From contig NZ_MUNU01000008.1 of the NCBI RefSeq assembly GCF_002001085.1, forward strand, positions 1 through 64,000: a stretch of 64,000 bases of DNA. Direction: 5' to 3'. This document shows positions 10,958 through 20,484 of the stretch, one piece after another. Position numbers and translations under genes: made by a program. The notes beneath the pieces were generated by a model. That model was not told where the DNA came from and did no database searches. It saw only the letters and a program-made list of their open reading frames with translations. Origin of the DNA: Rhodanobacter sp. B05. Its GTDB lineage: Bacteria; Pseudomonadota; Gammaproteobacteria; Xanthomonadales; Rhodanobacteraceae. How positions within the stretch are numbered: position 1 is the first letter of the stretch; each line of letters starts with the position of its first letter.

Positions 10958-12304
10958 ATGCCGGACCATGCCGCCGATACGATTGCCGCCATCGCCAGCG
11001 CGCCGGGCGCGGCCGGTGTCGGCGTGGTGCGTGTGTCCGGGCCGGCAGTGCCGACGATTGCACAGACCCTGCTTGGGCGTGCCGCGCAGCCACGGCACGC
11101 CCACTTCACCGCGTTTCGCGATGCTGCCGGTGAGTTGATCGATCGCGGCCTGCTGCTGCACTTCCCCGCCCCCGCCTCGTACACCGGCGAACACGTGCTG
11201 GAACTGCAAGGCCACGGCAGTGCCGTGCTGCTCGACCTGCTGCTGCGGCGCTGCTGCGAACTCGGCGCGCGCCTGGCCAGGCCGGGGGAATTCACCGAGC
11301 GTGCGTTCCTCAACGGCAAGCTCGACCTGGCCCAGGCCGAAGCGGTCGCCGACCTGATCGCCGCCCACTCGCAGGCCGGCGCACGGGCGGCCTTGCAATC
11401 GATGGAGGGCGTGTTTTCGCGCAAGATCGACGTGTTGCTGCAAGCGTTGATTGCCTTGCGCGTGCACATCGAAGCCGCCATTGATTTCCCCGAAGAAGAA
11501 ATCGACTTTCTCGCCGATCCGGCGATCACCAGTCAGCTGGAATCCGTACGCACGGAACTGACCGAGCTGCTGATTGAAGCGCAGCGCGGCCTGCGCCTCA
11601 ACGACGGCCTGCGCGTGGCGATCATCGGCCGCCCCAACGCCGGCAAGTCCAGCCTCCTCAACGCGCTGGCCGGCAGCGACCGCGCCATCGTCAACGCCAC
11701 CGCCGGCACCACCCGCGACGTGCTGCGCGAATCCCTCAGCCTCGATGGCATCGCGCTGGAACTGGCCGACACTGCCGGCCTGCGCGACACCGACGACGAA
11801 GTCGAACGCGAAGGCGTGCGCCGCGCGCACGGCGAGCTGCAGCGCGCCGATGTCGCGCTGCTGGTCACCGACGCCGACCTCGCCAACGCCGACCTCGCCT
11901 TCTTCACCGCATTGCCGGCCAACGTCGAACGCATCGTGCTGATCAACAAGATCGACCGCGACAACCTCGCCCCGCACGGCGAACAACGCGATCACGCGCA
12001 CTGGCTCTGGGCCTCCGCCAAAACCGGCGAGGGCCTCGACCCCCTGCGAAACCATCTCAAGCACCTCGCCGGCGCCGGCAGCGGCGAAGGCGCCTTCAGC
12101 GCCCGCCGCCGCCACGTGCTGGCCCTGCAACAAGTCGCGATCCACCTCGATCAGGCCGCTGCCGTACTCACCGCTGCCCGCGCCGGCGAGCTCGCTGCCG
12201 AGGAACTGCGCCACGCCCAGCGCGTACTGGGCGAAATTACAGGCAGCTATTCAAGCGACGATTTGCTCGGTGCGATTTTCAGCTCATTCTGCATCGGCAA
12301 ATGA
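10958..12304 (+). CDS. mnmE: tRNA modification GTPase MnmE (TrmE)
   Basis: A 448-residue protein with an N-terminal folate-binding domain (TIAAIASAPGAAGVGVVRVSG), a helical region, an inserted G domain (P-loop GRPNAGKS, switch II DTAG, NKID) and the C-terminal catalytic motif CIGK ending the protein. With MnmG it makes the 5-carboxymethylaminomethyl group on wobble uridine. The ATG at 10958 gives the family N terminus; the frame is open much further upstream through yidC, but that is an artefact of GC-rich sequence. Confidence 0.97.
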   Translation: MPDHAADTIAAIASAPGAAGVGVVRVSGPAVPTIAQTLLGRAAQPRHAHFTAFRDAAGELIDRGLLLHFPAPASYTGEHVLELQGHGSAVLLDLLLRRCCELGARLARPGEFTERAFLNGKLDLAQAEAVADLIAAHSQAGARAALQSMEGVFSRKIDVLLQALIALRVHIEAAIDFPEEEIDFLADPAITSQLESVRTELTELLIEAQRGLRLNDGLRVAIIGRPNAGKSSLLNALAGSDRAIVNATAGTTRDVLRESLSLDGIALELADTAGLRDTDDEVEREGVRRAHGELQRADVALLVTDADLANADLAFFTALPANVERIVLINKIDRDNLAPHGEQRDHAHWLWASAKTGEGLDPLRNHLKHLAGAGSGEGAFSARRRHVLALQQVAIHLDQAAAVLTAARAGELAAEELRHAQRVLGEITGSYSSDDLLGAIFSSFCIGK

Positions 12305-12397
12305 TCCCCGAACGCAGTCCGGGTTGGTCGCAGTCGCTCGGTGCATTCTGGGAATACGCCAGGGGTAAAACACCGAAGTAGAGAGTGAGGAGTGCGA

Positions 12398-13294
12398 CTA
12401 GCCGGTCTGTCGTGCCAGTACGGACCGCACTTCGGTCAGCCGCGGCATGCCGCCCTGTGCGCCAAGTCGGGTGACCGACAGCGCGGCGGCAGCGCAGGCC
12501 TTGCGTACGGCTTCGGGCAGGCCTTCATGGAGGAACACCGCCAGCGCGGCATTGAAGGTGTCGCCAGCGCCGGTGCTGTCGACCACGTCGACCTTGAAGC
12601 CGCGCTGGTGGATCGGTTCGCCCTGCTCGCGGAACCATGCGCCTTCGTCACCGCGGGTAAGCACGATCGGGCACGGCGCGGCCTGCATCAATTCGCGAAA
12701 ATCGGTGCCCGAATCGGCGCCGAGCAGAGTCGCCAGTTCGTGCTGGTTCGGCGTCGCGTAGCGCGCCAGCCTAAACCAGTCGACGGGCAGCTGCCGGGCC
12801 GGTGCGGGGTTGAGAATCACCGGCACACCCAGATGCGCACCGAGTCGCACGGTGGCCTCGACCGTATCCAGCGGAATTTCCATCTGCACCAGCACGGCAT
12901 CGGCACGCCGGATCAACTCGTGCGCCTGTTCCACCTGAGCCGGCGTGACGCGAGCGTTGGCTCCCGGCACCACGATGATCTGGTTCTCGCCCTGCGCGAT
13001 GGTGATCGAGGCGGTGCCGCTGGCGTCGTCGTGCAGGTGTGCAACGTGGTCCACGTCGATGCCTTCGCTGACCAGTCCCTGGCGCAGCTGCCGGCCAAAG
13101 GCGTCGACGCCGAGCGCGCCGACCAGGGCGACCTCGGCGCCGAGCCGGGCGGCAGCCACGGCCTGGTTGGCGCCCTTGCCGCCGGGCACGCTGATGAACC
13201 GCTCGCCGAGAATGGTTTCGCCCGGCCCGACGAAACGTGGCGCCTGGGTAACCAGGTCCATGTTGATGCTGCCGACCACCACAATGCGCGTCAT
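12398..13294 (-). CDS. rbsK: Ribokinase (PfkB family)
   Basis: A 298-residue sugar kinase. Family signatures are VVGSINMDLV at residues 4-13, PGGKGANQAVAAARLGA near residue 37 and the catalytic DSTGAGDTFNAALAV near residue 245, where the Asp acts as general base. It phosphorylates ribose at O5 using ATP. Ribose transporter genes are not nearby, so its substrate is inferred from motif quality. It converges with mnmE across a 93-base gap in which no clear terminator is visible. Confidence 0.85.
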   Translation of the reverse strand: MTRIVVVGSINMDLVTQAPRFVGPGETILGERFISVPGGKGANQAVAAARLGAEVALVGALGVDAFGRQLRQGLVSEGIDVDHVAHLHDDASGTASITIAQGENQIIVVPGANARVTPAQVEQAHELIRRADAVLVQMEIPLDTVEATVRLGAHLGVPVILNPAPARQLPVDWFRLARYATPNQHELATLLGADSGTDFRELMQAAPCPIVLTRGDEGAWFREQGEPIHQRGFKVDVVDSTGAGDTFNAALAVFLHEGLPEAVRKACAAAALSVTRLGAQGGMPRLTEVRSVLARQTG

Positions 13295-13376
13295 CCGATC
13301 TCCACCAGGCAAGTGAAGCCTGGCGCAGAGCATACGCGATGGGCTGAGACGGTTCAGCGCAATGCAGTCCTGCTCA

Positions 13377-13811
13377 TCATGGACCGCTGCTTGTGCTGCT
13401 CGCGGGTGCCTGGCGCTCGAGGTGGCGCCGGCGCGCCTGCTGCCGCAGCTGCTGGTATTGCCGCAACTGGCTGTCGCTGAGCACGCCACGCAACTGTTGC
13501 TCGCTGTCCTGCCGGATCGTGCGCAGCTGGCTGCGCTGCGCGCGTGCGTCCATCGAGCTGTCGCCGCGCAGCTGTGCGATCCGTTGCGCACGCTTCTGCA
13601 GGATCGACGCGATCTCGGTCTCCTGCTCTGGCGCCAGCTGCAGCCTGCGTGCGAGCCGCCGCGCCTGTTGCTGGGGGTCGGGATCATGCATTGTCGTGGC
13701 GGGACCGCTGTCGGCGGGAGGGCTGTCCTGGAGCGGCGCGGCAAACGCGGGGCCACTGCAGCACACGCTCAGTGCAAACGCGAGCAGTGTCAGGCAAAGG
13801 TACAGGCGCAT
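13377..13811 (-). CDS. Spy/CpxP-like periplasmic protein
   Basis: A 144-residue protein with a signal peptide (about 1-24, ending PAFA) and a highly helical, Gln/Arg-rich body containing LQLAPEQETEIASIL and a repeated RxxQLRxxxxD pattern, similar to LTxxQ motif proteins such as Spy. These proteins often act as envelope stress chaperones. GGGAGC precedes the ATG; a longer in-frame start is open but lacks a signal peptide. The similarity is judged by pattern only. Confidence 0.65.
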   Translation of the reverse strand: MRLYLCLTLLAFALSVCCSGPAFAAPLQDSPPADSGPATTMHDPDPQQQARRLARRLQLAPEQETEIASILQKRAQRIAQLRGDSSMDARAQRSQLRTIRQDSEQQLRGVLSDSQLRQYQQLRQQARRRHLERQAPASSTSSGP

Positions 13812-14000
13812 GGCGGCAAGCTCCCGGGATGGATGAGACTCCTTCAGCAACGTATCCGGCCGGCCGCCGTTGACGGCGCGCCGCGCGTGATTCGTCGAGG
13901 CGCCGTGCTGAAGCTGCTCCACCTCCCTGCCGCAATCGGCGAGCACGGCCCGTGCAGGAACTCCCGCGTGGATACACCTCGTCCGTGGCCTGAAACGAAC

Positions 14001-14022
14001 AGACCCGCCGGAGGGCGGGTCT
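14001..14022 (-). terminator. Rho-independent terminator of the lptM-hslU run
   Basis: AGACCCGCC pairs with GGCGGGTCT around a four-base loop. On the minus strand the stem is followed by GTTCGTTTC, a T-rich tail. It lies 26 bases after the stop of the last gene of the leftward run. Confidence 0.75.
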
Positions 14023-14048
14023 GCAGGTGGTGATATCGGGCTGGCGGC

Positions 14049-14669
14049 TCAGCCGCGGCTGATGCCGGCGTCACCCTGGGTCAGCGCCGGCGCGGAACCG
14101 GCCACCGCGAGCAGGGATTGCGCGTAACTGTCCTCGATGCTGACCGTGGACACCTCATCCCAGCTGAAGAACGATGCCTCGCGCATCCATTCCGCGTCCG
14201 GACTGAGCTCCTGCATGTTGAAGCCGTCCTCCTCGACACTGACCAGTCGGCCGATGTAACAGACCTCGGCTTCGTCCTCGCTGTCCACGTGCACGCCGAT
14301 CACCGGCGCCTGCGCGCCAGCGGCCTGGATCACCTCGCGGATGTTGTCCAGCGGAAAGCCGCGCGGCGGCCGCGGCAGGATGCGCTTCAGCGCCAATGCC
14401 TTCTCGAAGAACACATGGTGCTTGTCGGGCGACTCCAGCTCGGAGATGTCGCGATGGCGCATCACGTACATGCCGTCGTAGGTGATGCCGTCGCCGACCA
14501 CCCAGAGCAGGAAGAACTCGCGGCCGACGCCGCCCACATAACCGCAGAAGCTGCCGTGCTCAAGTTCTTCGCGCCACAACCGGATCAGGGTCTGCTTCTG
14601 TTGCGCCTCGCGCAACTGGGCGCGCTGGCCGGTGTTTTTCAGTTCGATGACGTTGTTCACGGGGTCCAT
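14049..14669 (-). CDS. Conserved hypothetical protein downstream of hslU
   Basis: A 206-residue soluble, acidic protein that I cannot assign. It has no signal peptide or membrane segment. Readable segments are FCGYVGGVGREFFLLWVVGDGI and YDGMYVMRHRDISELESPDKHHVFFEKALALK, suggesting two beta-rich repeats. It starts 27 bases after hslU and is followed by a terminator, so it is the last gene of the protease operon. A link to protein quality control is inference from position only. Confidence 0.7.
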   Translation of the reverse strand: MDPVNNVIELKNTGQRAQLREAQQKQTLIRLWREELEHGSFCGYVGGVGREFFLLWVVGDGITYDGMYVMRHRDISELESPDKHHVFFEKALALKRILPRPPRGFPLDNIREVIQAAGAQAPVIGVHVDSEDEAEVCYIGRLVSVEEDGFNMQELSPDAEWMREASFFSWDEVSTVSIEDSYAQSLLAVAGSAPALTQGDAGISRG

Positions 14670-14696
14670 TTTAGCAGACCGGCCTGACCGGCTTGT

Positions 14697-16040
14697 TTAC
14701 AGGATGTAGCGGCTGAGATCCTCGTTGTGGACCAGGCTGGCCAGCGATTTGTCTACACGTTCGGCGTCGATAAGGTATTTTTCGCCGGATTTGTCTGCTG
14801 CATGGAACGAGATGTCTTCCAGCAGCCGTTCCATCACGGTATGCAGCCGGCGTGCGCCGATGTTCTCGGTGCGCTCGTTGACCTGGAACGCCACCTCGGC
14901 CAGCCGGTCGATCCCCGAATCGGTGAACTCCAGCCCGACCCCCTCGGTGCCGAGCAGAGCCACGTACTGCTTGGTCAGCGCGTTGTGCGGTTCGCGCAGG
15001 ATCCGCTTGAAGTCGTCCACACTGAGCGCGGACAGCTCCACCCGGATCGGCAGCCGCCCCTGCAGTTCGGGGATCAGGTCGGACGGCTTGGCCAGCGAGA
15101 ACGCGCCCGAGGCGATGAACAGCATGTGGTCGGTCTTGATCGGACCGTACTTGGTCGACACCGTGGAGCCCTCCACCAGCGGCAACAGGTCGCGCTGCAC
15201 GCCTTCGCGGCTGACCCCGGAGTGGCCGTGGTCGTTGCGTTGGGCCACCTTGTCGATCTCGTCGAGGAAGACGATGCCGTTCTGCTCGGCGTTCTCCATC
15301 GCCTGGGCGCGGATCTCCTCGTCGTTGAGCAGCTTGCCGGCCTCCTCGTCGATCAGCAGCGGACGCGCGGCCTTGATCGCCAGCTTGCGGGTCTGGGTCT
15401 TGGCGCCGCCCAGGTTCTGGAACATCTGGCGCAGTTGCGCGCCCATCTCCTCCATGCCCGGCGGCGACATGATCTCCACGCCCACGTTCATCGCCAGCTC
15501 CAGCTCGATCTCGCGCTCGTCCAGTGCACCTTCGCGCAGCTGCTTGCGCAGCTTCTGCCGGGTCTCGCTGTCGATCGCCGGAGCGGCGGGCGCATCGTGG
15601 CTCCAGTCGGTCGGCGCGGTTTGCCGGCGCGGCAGCAGCGCATCGAGGAGGCGATCCTCGGCGCGATCCTCGGCCTGCGTGCGCACGCGCTTGATCGCCT
15701 GCTCGCGGGTCAGCTTGTAGGCGCTGTCGGCGAGGTCGCGGATGATCGACTCGACATCCTTGCCCACATAGCCGACCTCGGTGAACTTGGTCGCCTCGAC
15801 CTTCACAAACGGCGCGTTGGCCAGAGTGGCCAGCCGCCGCGCGATCTCGGTCTTGCCCACGCCGGTGGGACCGATCATCAGGATGTTCTTCGGCGTGATC
15901 TCGTTGCGCATCTCCGGCGACAGCTGCATGCGCCGCCAGCGGCTGCGCAACGCCACCGCCACCGCGCGTTTGGCGTCGTGCTGGCCGATGATGTAGCGGT
16001 CGAGTTCGTTGACGATTTCGCGGGGGGTCAATTCAGACAT
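14697..16040 (-). CDS. hslU: ATP-dependent protease ATPase subunit HslU
   Basis: A 447-residue AAA+ unfoldase of the HslUV protease. It starts [20 protein letters not shown], with Walker [16 protein letters not shown] near residue 60, Walker [12 protein letters not shown] and a C-terminal tail ending DLSRYIL that docks into HslV. The I domain (about 110-240) is shortened relative to none of the family landmarks visible. It follows hslV after a 68-base gap filled by an inverted GGGATTC-type repeat pair. Confidence 0.97.
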   Translation of the reverse strand: MSELTPREIVNELDRYIIGQHDAKRAVAVALRSRWRRMQLSPEMRNEITPKNILMIGPTGVGKTEIARRLATLANAPFVKVEATKFTEVGYVGKDVESIIRDLADSAYKLTREQAIKRVRTQAEDRAEDRLLDALLPRRQTAPTDWSHDAPAAPAIDSETRQKLRKQLREGALDEREIELELAMNVGVEIMSPPGMEEMGAQLRQMFQNLGGAKTQTRKLAIKAARPLLIDEEAGKLLNDEEIRAQAMENAEQNGIVFLDEIDKVAQRNDHGHSGVSREGVQRDLLPLVEGSTVSTKYGPIKTDHMLFIASGAFSLAKPSDLIPELQGRLPIRVELSALSVDDFKRILREPHNALTKQYVALLGTEGVGLEFTDSGIDRLAEVAFQVNERTENIGARRLHTVMERLLEDISFHAADKSGEKYLIDAERVDKSLASLVHNEDLSRYIL

Positions 16041-16145
16041 GGGATTCGAGATTCGGGATTCGAGATTGGGAGAAGCGGCGGGTTGCGATGGAGGTGGGGA
16101 CGAGGCTCTTACGAATCCCGAATCCCGTCTCCCGAATCCCGTCCA
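16041..16145. repeat. Inverted GGGATTC-type repeat pair between hslV and hslU
   Basis: Left arm (16041-16070) reads as repeated GGGATTCGAGATTC units; right arm (about 16111-16145) is the inverted version, GAATCCCGAATCCC repeated. The right arm runs into the hslV coding end and writes its last codons. Related units occur at 50490-50510 and 59745-59775. Confidence 0.75.
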
Positions 16146-16687
16146 TCGAGGAGCAACTCCTCGATGGAAATGTTGTGGTTCGTATAGATACAGATGTCGC
16201 CGGCGATCTTCAGCGCCTTCTCGACGATGGTGCGGGCATCCAGCTCGGTGTTTTCCAGCAGGGCCATCGCCGCCGATTGAGCGAACGGGCCACCGGAACC
16301 GATCGCGATCAGGCCGTGCTCAGGCTCGACCACGTCGCCGTTGCCGGAGATCAGCAGCGAGGCTTCCTTGTCGGCCACCGCCAGCATCGCCTCGAGCCGG
16401 CCGAAGCGGCGGTCGGTGCGCCATTCCTTGGCCATTTCCACGGCGGCGCGGGTGAGGTTGTTGTTGTGTTTTTCGAGCTTCTGCTCGAACAGCTCGAACA
16501 GGGTGAACGCATCGGCGGTGGCGCCGGCGAAACCGGCCACCACCTCGCCGCTCTTGCCTAGCCGGCGCACCTTGCGCGCGTTGCCCTTCATCACCGTGTT
16601 GCCCAGGGTCACCTGACCGTCGCTGCCGATCACGACGCGGCCTTCGCGGCGCACGCAGACGATGGTGGTGGCGTGGAAGGATTCCAT
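16109..16687 (-). CDS. hslV: ATP-dependent protease proteolytic subunit HslV
   Basis: A 192-residue N-terminal nucleophile hydrolase. After the short propeptide MESFHA the mature chain starts TTIVCVRR, the first Thr being the catalytic nucleophile; [21 protein letters not shown] follows. It forms the double hexamer core capped by HslU. The protein body ends at about SIEELLLDG; the last nine or ten residues ([10 protein letters not shown]) are encoded by the GGGATTC repeat. GGAGC lies upstream of the ATG. It is preceded by xerC across a REP pair. Confidence 0.96.
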   Translation of the reverse strand: MESFHATTIVCVRREGRVVIGSDGQVTLGNTVMKGNARKVRRLGKSGEVVAGFAGATADAFTLFELFEQKLEKHNNNLTRAAVEMAKEWRTDRRFGRLEAMLAVADKEASLLISGNGDVVEPEHGLIAIGSGGPFAQSAAMALLENTELDARTIVEKALKIAGDICIYTNHNISIEELLLDGRDSGDGIRDS

Positions 16688-16772
16688 GGAAGCTCCGCAG
16701 ATGTTTGGGCTGGAGCCGCAAACGTGGGGCCACAGCGAAGGCGGTTCAATGCCGGCGCCACCCGCGCTCGGT

Positions 16773-16856
16773 GTAGGAGCCCGCTCGCGGGCGATGCTTT
16801 GTTCTGGTCTCCGTTGTGCACCAGAGCAAAAGCATCGCCCGCGAGCGGGCTCCTAC
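16773..16856. repeat. REP pair 1 (head to head) between xerC and hslV
   Basis: Each arm begins GTAGGAGCCCGCTCGCGGGC followed by GATGC; the two arms are near-perfect inverted copies of about 36 bp around a short centre, so the whole 84 bp can fold as one long hairpin. The right arm supplies the xerC stop codon. It belongs to the family flanking the RAYT gene at 43.7 kb. Confidence 0.88.
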
Positions 16857-17758
16857 GGTTTGCGCCTGGCTCGCGGGTGCGCCGCGTCGTAGACCTTGGC
16901 CAGGTACTGGAAATCCAGGTGGGTGTAGATCTGCGTGGTGGCGATGTCGGCGTGGCCGAGCAACTCCTGCACCGCGCGCAGGTCGCCGGAGGATTCCAGC
17001 ATGTGGCTGGCGAAGGTATGGCGCAGCAGATGCGGGTGGATGTGCTTCGGCAGGCCTTGCTGCAGCGCCAGCGTGTTCATGCGCAGCTGGATCGTGCGCG
17101 GGTTGATCGCCGCGCCGCCGCGACCGCGGAACACCGGGCTCTCCGGCGGCATGCCCTGCTCGGCACCCAGCGCGCGCAGTGCCGCCACGGCATGCCGGCC
17201 GACCGGCACGAGGCGGGTCTTGCCGCCCTTGCCGAGCACGCGCACTTCGCCCTCGTCCAAGTTGAGATCGAGCCAGTGCAGGCCGACCAGTTCGGACAGG
17301 CGCAGGCCACTCGAGTAGAAAAGTTCCAGCATCGCGCGGTCGCGCACGGCGAGTTTGCCGCCGCTGTCGCTTTCGACCAGGGCGCCGGCCTCGTCGACAT
17401 CCAGCACCTGCGGCAGCTTGCGGCGCACCTTGGGGCCGCGCACGCCAAGCAAGGGGTCGTGCGTCATCAGGCCTTCGCGGTGGAGCTGGCGGAACAGGCT
17501 GCGACAGGAGGACAGCAGCCGCTGCAGGCTTTTCGGCGCCAGTCCGGCACGGTGCTCGGCGGCGATGAAGGTTCGCATCCGGTTCGCGTCTAGCGACTCG
17601 AACGAGAGCAGCCGTTCGGTGTCCATGTAGCGCAGCAGCTTGGCCAGGTCGCGGCGGTAGCCGGCGACGGTGTGCGGCGAGGCGTGGCGTTCACCGGCGA
17701 GGCGGCCGAGCCATGCATCGACCTGGCCGGCCGGGGTCATGGCCGGCTCAGGAGACAT
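16853..17758 (-). CDS. xerC: Tyrosine recombinase XerC
   Basis: A 301-residue site-specific recombinase with a SAM-like N-terminal DNA-binding domain and a catalytic domain bearing Arg in SSGLRLSEL, Lys in GKGGKTR, the [10 protein letters not shown] box, the later LGHADI His and the nucleophile Tyr in TTQIYTH. With XerD it resolves chromosome dimers at dif. It overlaps DUF484 by 11 bases, the conserved dapF-DUF484-xerC order. Its stop codon lies within REP pair 1. Confidence 0.95.
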   Translation of the reverse strand: MSPEPAMTPAGQVDAWLGRLAGERHASPHTVAGYRRDLAKLLRYMDTERLLSFESLDANRMRTFIAAEHRAGLAPKSLQRLLSSCRSLFRQLHREGLMTHDPLLGVRGPKVRRKLPQVLDVDEAGALVESDSGGKLAVRDRAMLELFYSSGLRLSELVGLHWLDLNLDEGEVRVLGKGGKTRLVPVGRHAVAALRALGAEQGMPPESPVFRGRGGAAINPRTIQLRMNTLALQQGLPKHIHPHLLRHTFASHMLESSGDLRAVQELLGHADIATTQIYTHLDFQYLAKVYDAAHPRARRKP

Positions 17759-18440
17759 CCCGCGAACGCGCCAGCGCAGCGGTGATGGTGGCCGAGATCA
17801 TCTTCAGGAACAGCGTGCCCATCCCGGGCTGGAACCGGTTGGGATCGGCGCTGCCGATGGCCAGGATGCCGACGTCGCCCAACTGCATCATCGCCACCGA
17901 CTGGATGCCGCTGGCGACATCGCCGAACAGCCGTTCCAGCTTCTCGCCGGACAGCCGCCCGGAGCTGGGTTCGCCCTTTTGCAGGAACTCGGCGAACTCC
18001 GGCAGCGCCGCGGCACCGCCGGGAACCTGCCGCAGCCAGTCGGCGCGCGGCAGTTTGGGTTCATCGCCGAACAGCAGCAGGCGTACCTGCTCGGTATGGA
18101 AATCCGCGCTCAGGCTGGCGATCACCGTGCGCACGGTCACCTCGGTCGTGCTCGCCCGCAGCAGGGCCACGGTCAGCGCATGCACGCGCTCCATCAGCTT
18201 CTCGTTCCCGGCGGCGATCTCGATCAATTCGGCCAGCCGCCGCTCGAGCTCGGCGTTCTTGTCGCGCAGACTCTGCATCTGGTAGACCGCCAGCGACGCG
18301 ACCGCGCCGCCCTGTTCGCGCGGCGGCATGGTCAGCTTGGCCGCCAGTTCGGGGTACTCGCTGAGAAACTCCGGATGGCGCTTCAGATAGGCGGCAACCA
18401 CGCGGGCCTGGGTGGCATCGTCGAGCAGGGTGGCAGTCAT
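17748..18440 (-). CDS. DUF484 family protein
   Basis: A 230-residue GAF-like protein of the DUF484 family, with the characteristic N terminus VAAYLKRHPEFLSEYPELAAKL, a coiled-coil stretch (about 55-80, QSLRDKNAELERRLAELIEIA) and a C-terminal domain containing VGILAIGSADPNRFQPGMGTLFL. Function is unknown. It always travels with dapF and xerC in gammaproteobacteria and here overlaps xerC and follows dapF by 82 bases. Confidence 0.9.
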   Translation of the reverse strand: MTATLLDDATQARVVAAYLKRHPEFLSEYPELAAKLTMPPREQGGAVASLAVYQMQSLRDKNAELERRLAELIEIAAGNEKLMERVHALTVALLRASTTEVTVRTVIASLSADFHTEQVRLLLFGDEPKLPRADWLRQVPGGAAALPEFAEFLQKGEPSSGRLSGEKLERLFGDVASGIQSVAMMQLGDVGILAIGSADPNRFQPGMGTLFLKMISATITAALARSRDVS

Positions 18441-18522
18441 GCGTGGAGGTCCTTGGAGCCGGAGCGGAACAACGGGGCGAGGGTGCCGGTTTGCTGCAGT
18501 GTGCGATGGACGCGACCGCGCT

Positions 18523-19383
18523 TCAACCGCGCCGCGGAGGCGTGCCGGCCGGAATCGGCCATTCGCCCTCGAAGACGAACGCCGCCGGCCCGGTCATCCA
18601 CAGCGTGTGGCCAGCGCCCGCCCAGTCGATGTGCAGGGTTCCGCCGGGGAGTTCCACCGCGACATGATCATCCACTTCGCCGCGCCGATGCAGCACCGCC
18701 ATGGCGGCGCAGGCGCCGGTGCCGCAGGCCAGCGTCCAGCCCGCGCCGCGCTCGTGCACACGCAGGCGCAGATGGCCGCGATCGATCTGTTGCACGAAGC
18801 CGGCGTTGGCCTGCGCGGGAAAGCGTTCGTGGCCGGAAAGCAGCGGGCCTAGCCGCTGCAGGGCGGGATCGGCCAAGTCCGGCTGCACCACGACCGCATG
18901 CGGATTGCCCATCGACACCGCGCCGATCCGGATCGACTCTCCGTCAAGGGGGATGTCGTAGGCGTCGTCGTCGGCCGCCGCTGCAAACGGAATGCGCGAC
19001 GGCTCGAACACCGGCTCGCCCATGTCCACGATGACTTCGTCGACGCCGAGCAGGCGCACCGTGACGGGACCGGACGGGCTTTCGATCCGCACGTTCGCGC
19101 CGATCGCCAACGCGCCCGCCCGATGCAGCCACGCGGCGACGCAACGCACGCCGTTGCCGCACTGGCCGGAGGGCGAGCCGTCCGCGTTCCAGATCCCGTA
19201 ATAGAAGGCGCAGGACGGATCGCGCGCCGGCTCCACGCTCAGCAGCTGGTCGAACCCCACGCCGGTATGCCGATCGGCCAGCGCGCGGATCTGCCTCTGG
19301 TCAAGCGGAAACGCGTGCTGGCGGCCATCGAGCACGACGAAGTCGTTGCCGCTGCCGTGCATCTTGGAGAAGCGCAGCTGCAT
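18523..19383 (-). CDS. dapF: Diaminopimelate epimerase
   Basis: A 286-residue enzyme that interconverts LL- and meso-diaminopimelate for lysine and peptidoglycan. The two active-site cysteines lie in GQCGNGVRC (about residue 75) and LACGTGACAA (about 218); the N terminus RFSKMHGSGNDFVVLDG is diagnostic. A 93-codon upstream extension is open but would run through lptM and was rejected. It begins 11 bases after lptM. Confidence 0.96.
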   Translation of the reverse strand: MQLRFSKMHGSGNDFVVLDGRQHAFPLDQRQIRALADRHTGVGFDQLLSVEPARDPSCAFYYGIWNADGSPSGQCGNGVRCVAAWLHRAGALAIGANVRIESPSGPVTVRLLGVDEVIVDMGEPVFEPSRIPFAAAADDDAYDIPLDGESIRIGAVSMGNPHAVVVQPDLADPALQRLGPLLSGHERFPAQANAGFVQQIDRGHLRLRVHERGAGWTLACGTGACAAMAVLHRRGEVDDHVAVELPGGTLHIDWAGAGHTLWMTGPAAFVFEGEWPIPAGTPPRRG

Positions 19384-19394
19384 GACCGTCGTGC

Positions 19395-19568
19395 TCAGGG
19401 TTGGCCGGTCGTCGTGCTGCTGCTCGCGGTGGCTGGCACGGCCGGTGCGGGGGCGCTGGCGGCCGGTACCGGCCGTGGCGGCGGCAGCACCAGGGGGCCC
19501 TTGTTGCCGCAGCCGGCAAGCACGGCGACGACGAGGGAAAGCGGCAGCAGCAACAGGGATCGACGCAT
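19395..19568 (-). CDS. lptM: Small lipoprotein LptM (YifL-like)
   Basis: A 57-residue lipoprotein: basic start MRRS, hydrophobic stretch, lipobox LAGC with Cys20, then GNKGPLVLPPP and a Pro/Ala/Thr-rich tail. The CGNKGPL motif just after the lipid Cys is the hallmark of YifL/LptM, which helps the LptD-LptE translocon mature in the outer membrane. Position immediately upstream of dapF agrees. Below the size usually called automatically. Confidence 0.88.
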   Translation of the reverse strand: MRRSLLLLPLSLVVAVLAGCGNKGPLVLPPPRPVPAASAPAPAVPATASSSTTTGQP

Positions 19569-19676
19569 GGCAGAGCTTCCTGGACAGAGCCGCAGTATAA
19601 CGAGGCGGCGGCATCGCGCCGCAGGCCGTTATGATGACGCCATGGAATGCGTACTGCAGCAACGAGGAATCTGCTG

Positions 19677-20366
19677 ATGGACTGGAGCGCCCTGCTGCGC
19701 ATGCCGATGACCGTGCTGCTGGTGCTGGCGGTGGTGTTCGTGCTGATCACCCTGGTGCAACTGGTCGTGTTGCGTCGGCATCTGCGCGCGCGTCGGCATC
19801 TCGCCGCCAGCTGGCGCGCGCTGCTGTGCCTGCTGTGTTTCGCCCTCGCCCTGCTGCTCGCCGGCACTGGTGCGGCCCTGCGCGGCTATCGCCTGCTCGG
19901 CGAGGAAGCACCGGTGGTCGATATCGATGCGCACATCCTCTCACCACAACGCTGGGCGCTCACCCTCACCTGGCCCGATGGCGGCACGCGCGAGGTGCAG
20001 CTTGCCGGCGACGACTGGCGCGTCGAGGCGATCGTGCTGAAGTGGAAACTGCCGGCGCTGCTGGCCGGGCTGCCGCCGCTGTACCGGCTGGATCGCCTGT
20101 CCGGTCGCTACGACGATCCGGCGCAGGAAACGAGCGCGCCACGCACCGTGATCGGTTTCGACGATGCCGGCTCGTTCGATCTGGTCAAGCTCGGGCGCAA
20201 ATACCCGCAATGGTTGCCCGAAATGGACACCGTGTACGGCAGCGGCGCCTTCCTGCCGCTGGTCGATGGCGGCCACTATTCGGTGAGCCTGATGCGCACC
20301 GGCGCGCTGGTGGCGCGACCGGATGCCGCCACCGGCGAGCAGATCAGCCACCCCTTGGGTAGATGA
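19677..20366 (+). CDS. Membrane-anchored hypothetical protein
   Basis: A 229-residue protein with two predicted membrane helices (about 10-33, TVLLVLAVVFVLITLVQLVVL, and 48-70, LLCLLCFALALLLAGTGAALRG) and an exported, beta-rich domain (about 75-229) containing LSPQRWALTLTWPDGGTREVQLAGDDWRVEAIVLKW. GAGGA precedes the ATG. Homologues in related genomes are sometimes labelled as multidrug transporter, but nothing here shows transport; I leave function open. It is divergent from lptM, with a 108-base gap. Confidence 0.75.
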   Translation: MDWSALLRMPMTVLLVLAVVFVLITLVQLVVLRRHLRARRHLAASWRALLCLLCFALALLLAGTGAALRGYRLLGEEAPVVDIDAHILSPQRWALTLTWPDGGTREVQLAGDDWRVEAIVLKWKLPALLAGLPPLYRLDRLSGRYDDPAQETSAPRTVIGFDDAGSFDLVKLGRKYPQWLPEMDTVYGSGAFLPLVDGGHYSVSLMRTGALVARPDAATGEQISHPLGR

Positions 20367-20484
20367 GGCGTGGGGTAGATGAGGCGAGGAGTGGAGGAGG
20401 CGCGCTTCGGTGGACCGATTCCCGCATGCGCCGGGGCGGTCACGGTCAATCAGGAATCGACGCCAGGCAGCTGACCCGCTTGGC

